Source of the DNA: Sedimenticola hydrogenitrophicus
Lineage (GTDB): Bacteria; Pseudomonadota; Gammaproteobacteria; Chromatiales; Chromatiaceae
Direction of reading: 5' to 3'
Assembly: GCF_029017505.1 (NCBI RefSeq)
Contig: NZ_JAQGEI010000041.1
Span: 1-50,677, forward strand
Length of the DNA stretch: 50,677 bases
The position numbers and the translations under genes are program-made. The notes beneath the pieces were generated by a model. That model was not told the origin of the DNA. It ran no database searches and was given only the letters and a program-made list of their open reading frames with translations. Positions 31,849 through 40,537 of the stretch are shown in pieces (position 1 is the stretch's first letter; each line of letters begins with the position of its first letter).

Positions 31849-31944
31849 CCCCATTTTCCGATCCGGAAGTGACGTGCGTTGCCCTGTCGCGGGGCGCTGT
31901 CTTGTGTCCGACCGGCAATCTGTATCCAGTGTGGAATCGAAGCG

Positions 31945-32973
31945 ATGGTGAAAGTAGGTATTGTAGGTGGTACGGGCTATACCGGGGTTGAACTGCTGCG
32001 GTTGTTGGCGGGCCACCCGGAAGTGGTGGTCACGGTCATTACATCCCGGGCCGAGGCAGGGCGCCCGGTCTCGGATCTCTACCCCAATCTGCGCGGCCAT
32101 TTCGATATCCCTTTCAGCGAGCCGGACCTGGGGACCCTGGGCGCCTGTGACCTGGTGTTTTTTGCCACTCCCAACGGTACCGCCATGAAGCTGGTGCCCG
32201 AACTGCTCGAACGGGGCTGCCGGGTGGTTGACCTGGCGGCCGATTTCCGCATCAAGGAGATCCCGCTCTGGGAGCAGTGGTACGGCATGACCCACAGCTG
32301 CCCGGAACTGGTGGCCGAGGCGGTCTATGGGTTGCCGGAAATCAACCGTGAAGCGATCCGTTCCGCCCGGTTGGTGGCCAATCCGGGTTGCTATCCCACC
32401 GCGACCACCCTGGGTTTTCTGCCGCTCATCGAGGCCGGTGTGGTGCGCTTCTCGGGACTGGTGGCCGACTGCAAGTCGGGCGTCAGCGGCGCCGGTCGGG
32501 GGGCCAGCGTCGGGCTGCTGATGGGCGAGGTGGGGGAGAGCTTCAAGGCTTACGGGGTGCCGGGGCATCGGCACATGCCGGAGATCCGCCAGAATCTCTC
32601 GGCCGTGGCGGCGCAGGATGTGGATCTGACCTTTGTCGCCCACCTGCTGCCGATGGTCCGGGGTATCCACTCCACCCTGTACGCCACCCTGACGGCCGAC
32701 AAGGATCTGCAGGCGCTGTATGAGTCGCGTTTCCGTGACGAGCCGTTTGTTGATGTGCTGCCACCCGGCTCACATCCGGAAACCCGCAGCGTCCGGGGAG
32801 CCAATCACTGCCGCATCGCGGTCCACCGGCCACAGGGCGGGGATACCGTGGTGGTGCTCTCGGTGATCGATAATCTGGTCAAGGGGGCCGCTGGCCAGGC
32901 GGTGCAGAATATGAATATCATGCTGGGTCTGGAGGAGACGCAGGGCTTGCGGGCGGTGGCTCTGCTGCCCTGA
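31945..32973 (+). CDS. argC: N-acetyl-gamma-glutamyl-phosphate reductase
   Basis: This 342-residue NADPH-dependent enzyme makes N-acetylglutamate semialdehyde in arginine synthesis. [22 protein letters not shown] is the nucleotide-binding start, [19 protein letters not shown] holds the catalytic Cys, and GHRHMPEI holds the catalytic His. KSGVSGAGR and HLLPMVRGI are also typical. A frame extending upstream to 31879 reads into unrelated DNA, so ATG 31945 (MVKVGIVGG) is chosen. A 166-bp foldback sequence and a candidate small RNA lie in its upstream region. Confidence 0.96.
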   Translation: MVKVGIVGGTGYTGVELLRLLAGHPEVVVTVITSRAEAGRPVSDLYPNLRGHFDIPFSEPDLGTLGACDLVFFATPNGTAMKLVPELLERGCRVVDLAADFRIKEIPLWEQWYGMTHSCPELVAEAVYGLPEINREAIRSARLVANPGCYPTATTLGFLPLIEAGVVRFSGLVADCKSGVSGAGRGASVGLLMGEVGESFKAYGVPGHRHMPEIRQNLSAVAAQDVDLTFVAHLLPMVRGIHSTLYATLTADKDLQALYESRFRDEPFVDVLPPGSHPETRSVRGANHCRIAVHRPQGGDTVVVLSVIDNLVKGAAGQAVQNMNIMLGLEETQGLRAVALLP

Positions 32974-33046
32974 ACCGTGACTTGCGCCCCGTTTCCATGC
33001 GCCACTGTTTTGCCATGCTGATTTAACCAGGTCCAGTGACCCAGGG

Positions 33047-33784
33047 ATGAAAATGAGGGGTATGAAAATGAAGACGCCCAGAATCATCCAGTCCCGCAGT
33101 CGGTGGGTTTATCTCTGGGGCTTGTTGCCGATACTGATGGCTGTGACGTTGTTGGGAGCCTGGAGTGGCTACATCCAGTTCAGGCATCCGACGGAGGACA
33201 GGGTAACCCCGCTGAAATTCCAAGTGACCGAGCAGCGTCGCCAGATTGAGCTGCTGGAGACGCAGCGCGGGCGGCTGCGTGAGCAGGTGGCCGCGCTGCA
33301 GCGGGCCAGCCAGATTGACCAGGAGGCGATCCGTCAGGTGCGGGAGGCACTCAGGGAGAGCCGGTCCAGTTACCTGGAGATGGAGAAGGAGCTCAATCTG
33401 CTGCGCGGTATTGTGGAGGCCGGGGTCAAGTCCGAGGGGCTCTATATTCAGGGTTTCCGGCTGGACAGGGGCGACCGGCCCGCCAGCTACCGGTTCCGGT
33501 TTACCGTCACCCAGGCGCTGAAGAGTGCCGGAACCGCAGTGGGCTGGATCACCCTCTCGCTGGAGGGCGAGCAGGGGGGTGAGACCCGGGAGCTCACGCT
33601 TAAAGAGCTCACCGGGGAAACAGATGACAAACTGAAAATGCGTTTCCGGCATTTTCAGGATGTTGATGGGTTGATCGAAATACCGGAGGGCTTCAGCCCG
33701 CAGCAGGTGGTTGTGGAGATCAATCCAACCAATAACAGGCTGCCGAAGGTCAATGAGCGTTTTGACTGGCAGGTGGCCGATTAA
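33047..33784 (+). CDS. DUF6776-like membrane-anchored coiled-coil protein
   Basis: This is a protein of about 245 residues with one N-terminal membrane helix (WGLLPILMAVTLLGAW), a coiled coil (about residues 58-122, EQRRQIELLETQRGRLREQVAAL) and a beta-rich C-terminal domain (FRFTVTQALKSAGTAVGWITLSLEG). It lies 11 nt before the bactofilin gene. Such proteins commonly sit between argC and bactofilin in Gammaproteobacteria, which suggests a link to the bactofilin scaffold. The start is uncertain: ATGs at 33047, 33053 and 33068 are in frame, and the latter two have better spaced AGGG sites. Confidence 0.8.
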   Translation: MKMRGMKMKTPRIIQSRSRWVYLWGLLPILMAVTLLGAWSGYIQFRHPTEDRVTPLKFQVTEQRRQIELLETQRGRLREQVAALQRASQIDQEAIRQVREALRESRSSYLEMEKELNLLRGIVEAGVKSEGLYIQGFRLDRGDRPASYRFRFTVTQALKSAGTAVGWITLSLEGEQGGETRELTLKELTGETDDKLKMRFRHFQDVDGLIEIPEGFSPQQVVVEINPTNNRLPKVNERFDWQVAD

Positions 33785-33795
33785 GAGGATGACAG

Positions 33796-34275
33796 ATGGC
33801 GCGTTTTAAAAAGTTCAGGGCTCCGAAGATTGCTACGGTAATCGGCAGCGGGACCACCATTCAAGGTGATGTGAATTTTACCGGCGGTCTGCATGTCGAC
33901 GGGCTGATCCGTGGCAACGTGATGGTGGAACCGGATGGGGAGTCGGCGCTGACCCTGAGTGAGCAGGGGAGGGTTGAAGGTGACATCCAAGTCCCCAATG
34001 TAATACTCAATGGTACGGTCGTGGGGGATGTCTATGCCTCCGAGCGGGTTGAGTTGGCGCCCAAGGCCAAGATTACCGGTACGGTCTATTACAACCTGCT
34101 GGAGATGGCGATGGGGGCGGAGGTGAATGGACAGCTGATCCACACCAAGGATGCCCAGCCACAGATGTTGGGGTATGACGGTCAGGAGGCCAAGCCGGAG
34201 GAGGCGGCGCCACTCCAGGAGGTCGCGGCGGAGATGACCGAAGAGGAGTCGCAGCGGGTACCCCGGGGGCGGTGA
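33796..34275 (+). CDS. Bactofilin (polymer-forming cytoskeletal protein)
   Basis: This 159-residue bactofilin has the DUF583/CcmA beta-helix core: TVIGSGTTIQGDVNFTGGLHVDGLIRGNV, then GRVEGDIQVPNVILNGTVVGDVYASERVELAPKAKITGTVYYN. Flexible, charged ends flank it. Bactofilins polymerise without nucleotide and often organise cell-wall enzymes or polar structures. AGAGG before the ATG is a good ribosome binding site. The gene is probably co-transcribed with the coiled-coil membrane protein upstream. Confidence 0.93.
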   Translation: MARFKKFRAPKIATVIGSGTTIQGDVNFTGGLHVDGLIRGNVMVEPDGESALTLSEQGRVEGDIQVPNVILNGTVVGDVYASERVELAPKAKITGTVYYNLLEMAMGAEVNGQLIHTKDAQPQMLGYDGQEAKPEEAAPLQEVAAEMTEEESQRVPRGR

Positions 34276-34295
34276 CGGCAGGATATTGGTAATAC

Positions 34296-34323
34296 TTGAC
34301 TATATTGATCAGAAAAGCATAAT
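34296..34323 (+). promoter_or_regulatory. Candidate sigma-70 promoter of erpA
   Basis: TTGACT (34296-34301) and CATAAT (34318-34323) are separated by 16 nt, about 215 nt before erpA. An inverted-repeat element lies between it and the gene. Confidence 0.5.
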
Positions 34324-34354
34324 GTTTTAAACATCGCTCAGTGAGAGCGTTTTT

Positions 34355-34513
34355 AGGGCCTGGAAAGAAATAACTGCTACGTATTGCGCCGGATTTTCGT
34401 TTGCCTTCAAGGCACGGCAAGGCGCGCATAGTAGTTCTATGTAAGTCTTACCGTAACGCCGAAGGCGAACGAAAAGACCAGCAAGGCGTCGTAGTTATTT
34501 ATTAACAGGTCCT
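34355..34513. repeat. MITE-like inverted-repeat element in the erpA leader
   Basis: AGGGCCTG...AAATAACTGCTACG at the left resembles the complement of CGTCGTAGTTATTTATTAACAGGTCCT at the right (about 21 of 27). Inside, CGGATTTTCGTTTGCCTTC faces GAAGGCGAACGAAAA. There is no coding content. Confidence 0.7.
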
Positions 34514-34535
34514 TATTACGGATGTGGAGTTGGCT

Positions 34536-34889
34536 ATGAGTGGTATGCAAGCTGAGACCGAGAACCCGCTGGTATTCACCAATGCGGCGGCGACCAAGGT
34601 GTCTGCGCTGATCCAGGCAGAGGGTAATCCCAACCTGATGCTGCGTGTCTTTATCCAGGGTGGGGGCTGTTCCGGTTTCCAGTACGGGTTCAGCTTTGAT
34701 GAAGAGGAGAAAGATGGCGATACCCGGGTGGATACCGATGGTGTCACCATGCTGGTTGATCCCATGAGCCTGCAGTATCTGATGGGCGCCGAGGTGGATT
34801 ATACGGAGAGCCTCCAGGGATCGCAGTTTGTGATTCGCAACCCCAATGCGACCACCACCTGCGGTTGCGGTTCTTCCTTCTCGGTTTAA
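34536..34889 (+). CDS. erpA: Iron-sulfur cluster insertion protein ErpA
   Basis: This 117-residue A-type carrier has the three canonical ligands: Cys45 in [12 protein letters not shown], and Cys109 and Cys111 in [10 protein letters not shown]. It delivers Fe-S clusters to apo-proteins such as IspG/H and respiratory enzymes. GGAG lies 6 nt before ATG 34536; a GTG at 34524 is a less likely start. Its neighbours (hemJ, argC, bactofilin) follow the common gammaproteobacterial order. Confidence 0.95.
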   Translation: MSGMQAETENPLVFTNAAATKVSALIQAEGNPNLMLRVFIQGGGCSGFQYGFSFDEEEKDGDTRVDTDGVTMLVDPMSLQYLMGAEVDYTESLQGSQFVIRNPNATTTCGCGSSFSV

Positions 34890-34914
34890 CCACCCCCCCA
34901 CTCTTTTCAGGGAT

Positions 34915-34954
34915 TAAAAAGCCCCCGCATCCTCCGGATGCGGGGGCTTTTCTT
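34915..34954. terminator. Bidirectional terminator between erpA and the sulfur globule gene
   Basis: AAAAAGCCCCCGCATCC and GGATGCGGGGGCTTTTCTT form a perfect stem with a TCC loop and T-rich tails in both directions, serving the two convergent genes. Confidence 0.9.
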
Positions 34955-34984
34955 ATGCAGGACAGCTTTGTCCTGGTGAATGTC

Positions 34985-35383
34985 TCAGTTCGCCGGTACG
35001 GCGGGTGCTGCCGGAGCTGCCGGAGCTGCCGGGGCGGCGGGATAGCCATACGGGACCGGGGGGTAACCATACGGGGCGCCATAGCCACCGTAGGGGACAC
35101 CATAGCCACCATAGGGTGCGCCGTAGCCACCATAGGGTGCGCCGTAGCCGCCATACGGATAGCCATAACCGCCATAGGGATAGCCATAGCCACGTCCATA
35201 GGCATTGCCGTAACCGCTGCCGCGCGCACCGAAGTTCATGTTGAAGTCGCCGGATCCGTCGCCCCAGCCGTCACCCAGACCGTTCCATGGGCCACCACCC
35301 CAGGGGCCGCCCCACCAGGCGGAGGCCGAGGCGGATGCAGCGAGCAAGGCTGCAATGGCGGCTGCTTTCATGATGCGTTTCAA
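34985..35383 (-). CDS. Sulfur globule protein-like Gly/Tyr-rich exported protein
   Basis: This is a 132-residue secreted protein. Its signal peptide ([22 protein letters not shown]) is followed by [11 protein letters not shown], then [13 protein letters not shown] and a tandem [16 protein letters not shown] repeat region (about residues 62-105), ending in a [11 protein letters not shown] tail. The DFNMN...GRGYG pattern and Gly/Tyr repeats match the Chromatiales sulfur globule proteins (SgpA/B/C), which coat periplasmic sulfur inclusions. The start is TTG 35383: GGAGA lies about 8 nt before it, whereas ATG 35371 is too far away. A generic Gly-rich cell-surface protein is the alternative. Confidence 0.75.
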   Translation of the reverse strand: MKRIMKAAAIAALLAASASASAWWGGPWGGGPWNGLGDGWGDGSGDFNMNFGARGSGYGNAYGRGYGYPYGGYGYPYGGYGAPYGGYGAPYGGYGVPYGGYGAPYGYPPVPYGYPAAPAAPAAPAAPAVPAN

Positions 35384-35449
35384 TAATATCTTCTCCCTAA
35401 GTCATATTTGGGTACTGAAAGCCCTTTCAGCGTCGGGGCCTCCCGAGTA

Positions 35450-35478
35450 AAAATATTAGCGGATTCTAAATAAGTCAA
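35450..35478 (-). promoter_or_regulatory. Candidate promoter of the sulfur globule gene
   Basis: On the minus strand TTGACT (35478-35473) is followed after 17 nt by TATTTT (35455-35450), about 67 nt before the TTG start. Confidence 0.45.
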
Positions 35479-35524
35479 CCGGCATATCTGCTGTTATTGA
35501 TCTGGATTAACTGCCGCGCAATGA

Positions 35525-35555
35525 TCATTTTTTAAACAGCAGGGGCGACTTCGTC
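35525..35555 (-). pseudogene. Relic of a lon 3' end
   Basis: Read on the minus strand, GACGAAGTCGCCCC...TTTAAAAAATGA resembles the last codons of lon ([10 protein letters not shown] stop) with a 2-nt loss. It lies 136 nt past the present lon stop, with a REP-like element between them. It is short, so chance similarity cannot be fully excluded. Confidence 0.5.
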
Positions 35556-35560
35556 ACTCA

Positions 35561-35635
35561 GGGATCGGAGTCAAATTTAATCAGGGAAATGCGGCCGTTC
35601 GCACGACAATGTCCATCCAATTTGCCTCCGACCCC
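35561..35635. repeat. GGAGTCAAAT-type inverted repeat
   Basis: GATCGGAGTCAAATTT faces AATTTGCCTCCGACCCC. A related inverted pair, GGAGTCAAAT / ATTTGACTCC, lies at 44174-44236, and a half copy (TTGACTCCGACCCC) lies near 29713. Confidence 0.65.
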
Positions 35636-35690
35636 TCCGGTAAATCTTCAAGCGATGTTCGACCCGAGCTGGAGCTGGTGGGGCATCCGG

Positions 35691-38075
35691 TCATTTCTTG
35701 AACAACAGCGGTGCGACGTCGTCAAAGCCGCAGGCGAAGTGAACCTTGATCCCTTTGCGGATATGCTCGGGTACCTCGTCATACTCGCCCCGGTTCTCCT
35801 CCGGCAGGATCAGCTCGCGGATGCGGGCACGGCGTGCGGCAATCATCTTCTCCCGCACTCCGCCGATCGGGAAGACATGGCCGGTCAGGGTGAGTTCGCC
35901 GGTCATGGCGAGATGTCGCACCGGCTGATTGCGCGCCAGCGACAGTAGCGCCGAGGCAATGGTGATGCCGGCGCTGGGGCCGTCCTTGGGCGTGGCGCCG
36001 GCCGGTACGTGCAGGTGGATGAAGCCCTTTTCGAAAAATTCCGGGTCGGCCCCCAGGCGGGCGGCATTGGCCATCACGTAACCGTAGGCGATCTCGGCCG
36101 ACTCGCGCATCACGTCACCCAACTGGCCGGTCAGCTTGAAGCCCCGGGTATAGCTGTGGGTGCGGGCGGCCTCGATGCTCAGGGTCGCCCCGCCCATGGC
36201 GGTCCAGGCCAGCCCGGTAACCACCCCCGGACCGGTCAGGTTGCGCTCGTCGCGGAAGATCGGGCTGCCCAGGTACTCCTTCAGATCCGCCTCTTCCACG
36301 ACAATCGGGGTCGGCTCCCGGTCCAGGATCTTGACCACCGCCTTGCGCACGATCTTGCCGATCTGCTTCTCCAGGCGCCGCACCCCGGCATCCCGGGCAT
36401 AGCCCTCGATGATCGACTTCAGGGCCACGGTGTTGAGCTTCAGCTGGTTGCGTTTCAGGCCGGCCCGGCGCAATTGCCGGGGCAGCAGGTACTTACGGGC
36501 GATCTGCAGCTTCTCCTGGGCGATATAGCCGGAGAGCGGGATGATCTCCATGCGATCGCGCAGCGGGGCGGGGATGGTATCGAGCTGATTGGCGGTGCAG
36601 ACAAACAGCACCTTGGAGAGGTCGAAACGCAGGTCCAGGTAGTGGTCGAGAAAGTCGCTGTTCTGTTCCGGGTCCAGCGCCTCCAGCAGGGCCGAGGCGG
36701 GGTCGCCCTGGAAGGAGGCGCCGATCTTGTCGATCTCATCCAGCATGATCACCGGGTTGGCGGTCTCCGCCTCCTTCATCGCCTGGATGAATTTGCCCGG
36801 CATGGCGCCGATGTAGGTGCGCCGGTGGCCCTTGATCTCCGCCTCGTCGCGCATGCCGCCGACCGAGAAGCGGAAGAAGGTGCGTCCCAGGGCGTCGGCG
36901 ATCGATTTGCCGATGGAGGTCTTGCCCACGCCCGGCGGGCCCACCAGCAGGATGATGGAGCCGCTGACCTCGCCTTTCATCATGCCCACGGCGAGGAACT
37001 CCAGGATGCGTTTCTTGACGTCGTCCAGTCCGTAATGGTCCTTGTCCAGCGCCTTGCGCGCCGCGCCCAGGTCGAGCTTGTCCGGGCTGTGTCTGCCCCA
37101 CGGCAGCAGGGTGATCCAGTCGATATAGTTGCGCGTCAGGGCGTACTCCGGTGAGCCGGTTTCCAGAATGGCGAGCTTCTGCATCTCCTCGTCCAGTCGC
37201 TTCCCCGCCGTATCCGGCAGCACCAGCTGCTCCAGGCGCTCTCTGAATTTCTCCAGTTCGGCGGTGCGGTCATCCTTCTCCAACCCCAGCTCCTGCTGGA
37301 TCGCCTTGAGCTGTTCACGCAGGAAAAACTCCCGCTGATGGGTGTTGATCTTGTCCTCGACCGTCTTGCGGATCTCGTTCTGCGCCTTGGCCAGCTCCAG
37401 CTCCTTGTTGAGCAGCAGCAGCACCTTTTCCATGCGCGGCAGCAGGTCGACCTCCTGCAGCACCTCCTGCAGCTGGAAGCGGTCGGCGGTGGTGAGGCTG
37501 GCGGCAAAATCGGCCAGGTGGGAGGGGTCATCCGGTCCCAGCCGGTCAAGGAAGATGCGCAACTCCTCGCCATACAGCGGATTCAGCGGCACCAGCTCCT
37601 TGATGGTGTTGATGACCGCCATGGCATAGGCCTTGATCTCGTCGCTGGGTGCCGAGGACTCTTCGGTGAAGTAGTGGACCTGGGCCTTGAACGGGGCGCT
37701 ACGGGAGACAAAATGATCGATCCGGAAGCGCTGCAGACACTCCACCAGCACCTGCAGGCGGCCCTCCACCTTCTGCACGCGGTGGATCTTGCAGGCGGTG
37801 CCGATGTAGCGGAAGTCGCTCGGCACCGCCTCTTCCGAGGTGGTGGCATCGGTCATGACGATACCGAGAATCGACTGGCTGGATTCATGCGCGGCGCTGA
37901 TGGTCTCTTCCCAATGCTCGTCGTTCATCAGCAGCGGCACGGCCTGTCCGGGGAAGAACGGGCGGGTGGTCACCGGCAGCAGGTGGATCACACCCGGGAG
38001 GACGTCTCCCTGACGGGCCAGTACATGGTCGGTGATGATGTCCAGGGTGTCGGCGTTGATGGCGTCGTCATTCAT
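35691..38075 (-). CDS. lon: ATP-dependent protease Lon
   Basis: This 794-residue LonA protease degrades misfolded and regulatory proteins in the cytoplasm. It has the N-terminal substrate domain ([20 protein letters not shown]), the AAA+ module with Walker [19 protein letters not shown] and Walker [12 protein letters not shown], and the Ser-Lys protease domain with the Ser in [16 protein letters not shown] and the Lys in [14 protein letters not shown]. The length is close to E. coli Lon (784). A possible fragment of a second lon 3' end is seen at 35525-35555. It is 93 nt downstream of rsmA, same strand order reversed. Confidence 0.96.
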   Translation of the reverse strand: MNDDAINADTLDIITDHVLARQGDVLPGVIHLLPVTTRPFFPGQAVPLLMNDEHWEETISAAHESSQSILGIVMTDATTSEEAVPSDFRYIGTACKIHRVQKVEGRLQVLVECLQRFRIDHFVSRSAPFKAQVHYFTEESSAPSDEIKAYAMAVINTIKELVPLNPLYGEELRIFLDRLGPDDPSHLADFAASLTTADRFQLQEVLQEVDLLPRMEKVLLLLNKELELAKAQNEIRKTVEDKINTHQREFFLREQLKAIQQELGLEKDDRTAELEKFRERLEQLVLPDTAGKRLDEEMQKLAILETGSPEYALTRNYIDWITLLPWGRHSPDKLDLGAARKALDKDHYGLDDVKKRILEFLAVGMMKGEVSGSIILLVGPPGVGKTSIGKSIADALGRTFFRFSVGGMRDEAEIKGHRRTYIGAMPGKFIQAMKEAETANPVIMLDEIDKIGASFQGDPASALLEALDPEQNSDFLDHYLDLRFDLSKVLFVCTANQLDTIPAPLRDRMEIIPLSGYIAQEKLQIARKYLLPRQLRRAGLKRNQLKLNTVALKSIIEGYARDAGVRRLEKQIGKIVRKAVVKILDREPTPIVVEEADLKEYLGSPIFRDERNLTGPGVVTGLAWTAMGGATLSIEAARTHSYTRGFKLTGQLGDVMRESAEIAYGYVMANAARLGADPEFFEKGFIHLHVPAGATPKDGPSAGITIASALLSLARNQPVRHLAMTGELTLTGHVFPIGGVREKMIAARRARIRELILPEENRGEYDEVPEHIRKGIKVHFACGFDDVAPLLFKK

Positions 38076-38167
38076 GCTTCTAATCCACTCTCGTTTTTAT
38101 ATTTGCCGGGTAGGCCGGGCCGGCTGTTTTTTTCATCTCTGGGGTGTACCTGTCCAGATAGGTTATA

Positions 38168-38974
38168 TCAGGCTGGTGGTGCGGTTTTACAAGCCAGGTT
38201 GGAGAGGCGCACGAAATCGGCCAGGGAGAGCCGTTCCGCCCGCAGTGACGGATCGATTCCGGCGGCACCGATCAGCTCGGCGTCCATCAGTTTGCCGAGG
38301 CTGTTGCGCAGGGTCTTGCGGCGCTGGGAAAAGGCGCTGGTGACCAGGCGGGAGAAGTGCGCCGGGTCGTCGATGACGTGGGGCGGCTGCGCGTGGGGGA
38401 TCAGCCGCACGATGGCCGAGTCCACCTTGGGTGCCGGCTTGAAGGCGCCGGGGCCGATCTCGAACAGGGCCTCCACCTCGCACCACGCCTGCATCATCAC
38501 CGACAGGCGGCCATAGGTCTTGCCGCCCGGCCCGGCGGCCATCCGTTGCACCACCTCTTTCTGCAGCATGAAGTGCATGTCGCGGATGATGTCGGCAAAC
38601 TGCAGCAGGTGGAACAGGATCGGGGTCGAGATGTTGTAGGGCAGATTGCCCACCAGCCGCAGCGGGCGGCCATCGCCGGCCAGCGACGCGAAATCGAATT
38701 TGAGCGCATCGCTGTTATAGATATTCAGTTCGCCCAGCCCGGCGCAGCTGACCGCCAGGGGGTGGATCAGATCCCGGTCCAGTTCCACCGCGTCCAGCCG
38801 GCCACAGCGTTTCAGCAGCTCCCGGGTGATGGCACCATGACCCGGACCGATCTCCACCAGGTGCTCGTCCGGCCTTGGATGGATGCTGGCGATGATGCGC
38901 TGGATCACGCCGGGATCGTGCAGGAAGTTCTGGCCGAAACGCTTCTTGGCCTGATGGGGTGGTCTGGAGTTCAT
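38168..38974 (-). CDS. rsmA: 16S rRNA (adenine(1518)-N6/adenine(1519)-N6)-dimethyltransferase
   Basis: This 268-residue KsgA methyltransferase dimethylates two adenines in helix 45 of 16S rRNA. KKRFGQNFLHDPGVIQRI is the family start, LVEIGPGHGAITREL is the SAM motif, and NLPYNISTPILF is the catalytic NLPY motif. The frame is open far upstream, but MNSRPPHQAKKRFGQ at 38974 fits the family. Its ATG overlaps the stop of the tandem micro-ORF (ATGA), so the repeat supplies the start context. Confidence 0.95.
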   Translation of the reverse strand: MNSRPPHQAKKRFGQNFLHDPGVIQRIIASIHPRPDEHLVEIGPGHGAITRELLKRCGRLDAVELDRDLIHPLAVSCAGLGELNIYNSDALKFDFASLAGDGRPLRLVGNLPYNISTPILFHLLQFADIIRDMHFMLQKEVVQRMAAGPGGKTYGRLSVMMQAWCEVEALFEIGPGAFKPAPKVDSAIVRLIPHAQPPHVIDDPAHFSRLVTSAFSQRRKTLRNSLGKLMDAELIGAAGIDPSLRAERLSLADFVRLSNLACKTAPPA

Positions 38975-39126
38975 GCGGCACATCCCTGTGCCGCACCCTG
39001 ACGGGCGGCCTGCGGCCGTGAAAATGGTCTCTCCTGCCAATTTTTCATGCGGTGGGCACATCCCTGTGCCGCACCCTGGCGTGCGGCCTGCGGCTGTGAA
39101 AATGGTCTCTCCTGCCAATTTTTCAT
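38971..39126 (-). CDS. Tandem 51-residue micro-ORF (two coupling repeats) before rsmA
   Basis: Two copies of the 78-bp unit seen between nosL and nosY lie head to tail. The distal copy (39126-39049) reads MKNWQERPFSQPQAARQG... and, instead of the stop, continues CAHR in frame into the proximal copy (39048-38971). That one reads MKNWQERPFSRPQAARQG... and stops at a TGA overlapping the rsmA ATG. Differences between the two copies include synonymous third-position changes (GCC/GCA, CGT/CGC). It may be translated on its own, may serve to couple translation, or may be only a repeat. Confidence 0.55.
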   Translation of the reverse strand: MKNWQERPFSQPQAARQGAAQGCAHRMKNWQERPFSRPQAARQGAAQGCAA

Positions 39127-39222
39127 GCTCATCGTGATCTGTTGTTGCTATCGGGCGGAATGCCGATCGTTTCGCGATCATACCACCAGAAGCGCCTGGC
39201 TGTCGGTGGGGAGAGGGAAGTC

Positions 39223-39391
39223 GGGTGCAATCGAAAGTGTTGGTCAGCTTATTTGGCAACCGAAAAAAACGGTTATTTACGGATTCAGCCCGTAGGGTGG
39301 ATAAGCCGGTAGGCGCATCCACCATTGCTACGGTGGATGCGCAAGCTTATCCACCCTACAGTACTACTGACCAACACTTTCGATTGCACCC
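39223..39391. mobile_element. MITE of a second family, 169 bp, with nested REP-A
   Basis: Perfect 25-bp terminal inverted repeats (GGGTGCAATCGAAAGTGTTG... and its complement) enclose a REP-A pair (39292-39359). The flanks AGGGAAGTC (39214-39222) and AGGGAAATC (39392-39400) form a 9-bp target duplication with one mismatch. There is no transposase inside. Confidence 0.9.
39292..39359. repeat. REP-A inverted pair nested in the 39223-39391 MITE
   Basis: GTAGGGTGGATAAGCCGG...ATCCACC faces GGTGGATGCGC...TTATCCACCCTAC. Confidence 0.85.
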
Positions 39392-39401
39392 AGGGAAATC
39401 A

Positions 39402-39530
39402 GCAATTCTAAATATGGCTTTAACTCACAGGTGTCGTTCAGGGCGGCCCGCCCGGCGCCTGGATTGAATTCCGGCAACTGAACTCTGACACTGGAGTTAA
39501 ACGGCTATGTGAAAGCCATATTTAGAATAG
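39402..39530. repeat. ATTCTAAATATGGC inverted-repeat element downstream of egtD
   Basis: AGCAATTCTAAATATGGCTT at the left faces AAGCCATATTTAGAATAGCT at the right, with GTTAAA-type subterminal repeats. One matching end occurs at 10809-10848. It sits next to the MITE at 39223-39391. Confidence 0.75.
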
Positions 39531-39580
39531 CTGGAGGGAGATTCGGGGCGTCCGGTGACTCGTCGATCCAGGGGGTGGTG

Positions 39581-40537
39581 TCAGGCGGCGGCCAGCAGAT
39601 AGAGGGCGAACAGGCCCTGCTCCCCGACCCAGTGGCGGACCTGGCGCAGTCCCGCCCGGTCGGCCTGGGCCAGGAACTCCTCCGGCGCATATTTGTAGGA
39701 GTTCTCGGTATGGACGGTCTCTCCCGCCCCGAGTTCGAAGCAGTAACCGTTCAGGCGCAGGGTCTGCCGGCAGCGGCTGACCAGGTGCATTTCGATGCGC
39801 CCCAGCTCCCGGTTGTAGAAGGCCCGGTGTGCAAAGTTCTCCGGTTCACACTCCACCCCGACCTCGTTGCGTATCCGCTGCAGCAGATTGAGATTGAAGG
39901 CGGCGGTGATCCCGGCGGCGTCGTTGTAGGCGGCATGCAGAATGCCGGGGTCCTTTTTGGTGTCGACGCCGATCAACAGCATGCCGTCGCGGCCGATCTT
40001 GTCGCCCACCAGGGCGAGGAATTCACAGGCCTCGCGGGGCGAGAAGTTGCCGATGCTGGAACCGGGGAAGAAGGCCAGCCGGGGACCCGCCGGGACGGTC
40101 TCCGGTATCGGCAGCGAGTGGGTGAAGTCGACGCAGGCGGCGTGCACCGGCAACCAGGGGAACTCGTCGACCAGCTCGGCGGCGGCCTGCTTGAGGAATT
40201 CGCAGGAGATATCCATCGGTACATAGGCGACCGGTTTCAGGGCGTCCAGCAGCAAGCGGATCTTGGTGGCGGAGCCGGCGCCGGGTTCGAAGACGACGCG
40301 GCCGGTGCCGGTCAGTTCGGCAATCTCGCCGGCCAGGCGGGTGAGCATCGCCTGTTCGATATTGGGCGGGTAGTACTCGGGCTGTTCGCAGATCGCGGCA
40401 AACAGCGCCGAGCCGCGCGCATCATAGAAAAACTTGGGCGGGATCGACTTGGGGCTGGCCGAGAACCCCTTGATGACCGCATCCTGCAGGCTCAGGGTCT
40501 TCGGTTTGTGGTCGTGAAAGGTGATTTTCTTGGCCAT
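39581..40537 (-). CDS. egtD: L-histidine N-alpha-methyltransferase EgtD
   Basis: This 318-residue enzyme trimethylates histidine to hercynine, the first step of ergothioneine synthesis. PPKFFYDARGSALFAAICEQPEYY, VFEPGAGSATKIRLLL, YVPMDIS, FFPGSSIGNF and the histidine-binding ENSYKY near the C-terminus are all typical. It overlaps egtB at TGATG, so the pair is translationally coupled. Confidence 0.95.
   Translation of the reverse strand: MAKKITFHDHKPKTLSLQDAVIKGFSASPKSIPPKFFYDARGSALFAAICEQPEYYPPNIEQAMLTRLAGEIAELTGTGRVVFEPGAGSATKIRLLLDALKPVAYVPMDISCEFLKQAAAELVDEFPWLPVHAACVDFTHSLPIPETVPAGPRLAFFPGSSIGNFSPREACEFLALVGDKIGRDGMLLIGVDTKKDPGILHAAYNDAAGITAAFNLNLLQRIRNEVGVECEPENFAHRAFYNRELGRIEMHLVSRCRQTLRLNGYCFELGAGETVHTENSYKYAPEEFLAQADRAGLRQVRHWVGEQGLFALYLLAAA

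Noticed and set aside
34985-35229. Antisense frames opposite the sulfur globule gene, rich in His/Arg or Met/Ala
   Set aside because: They are low-complexity mirror images of the GYG repeat and lack ribosome binding sites.
38975-39325. N-terminal extension of rsmA through the repeats up to 39325
   Set aside because: The frame is open, but it passes through REP, MITE and coupling-repeat DNA, and the family N-terminus fits MNSRPPHQAKKRFGQ at 38974.
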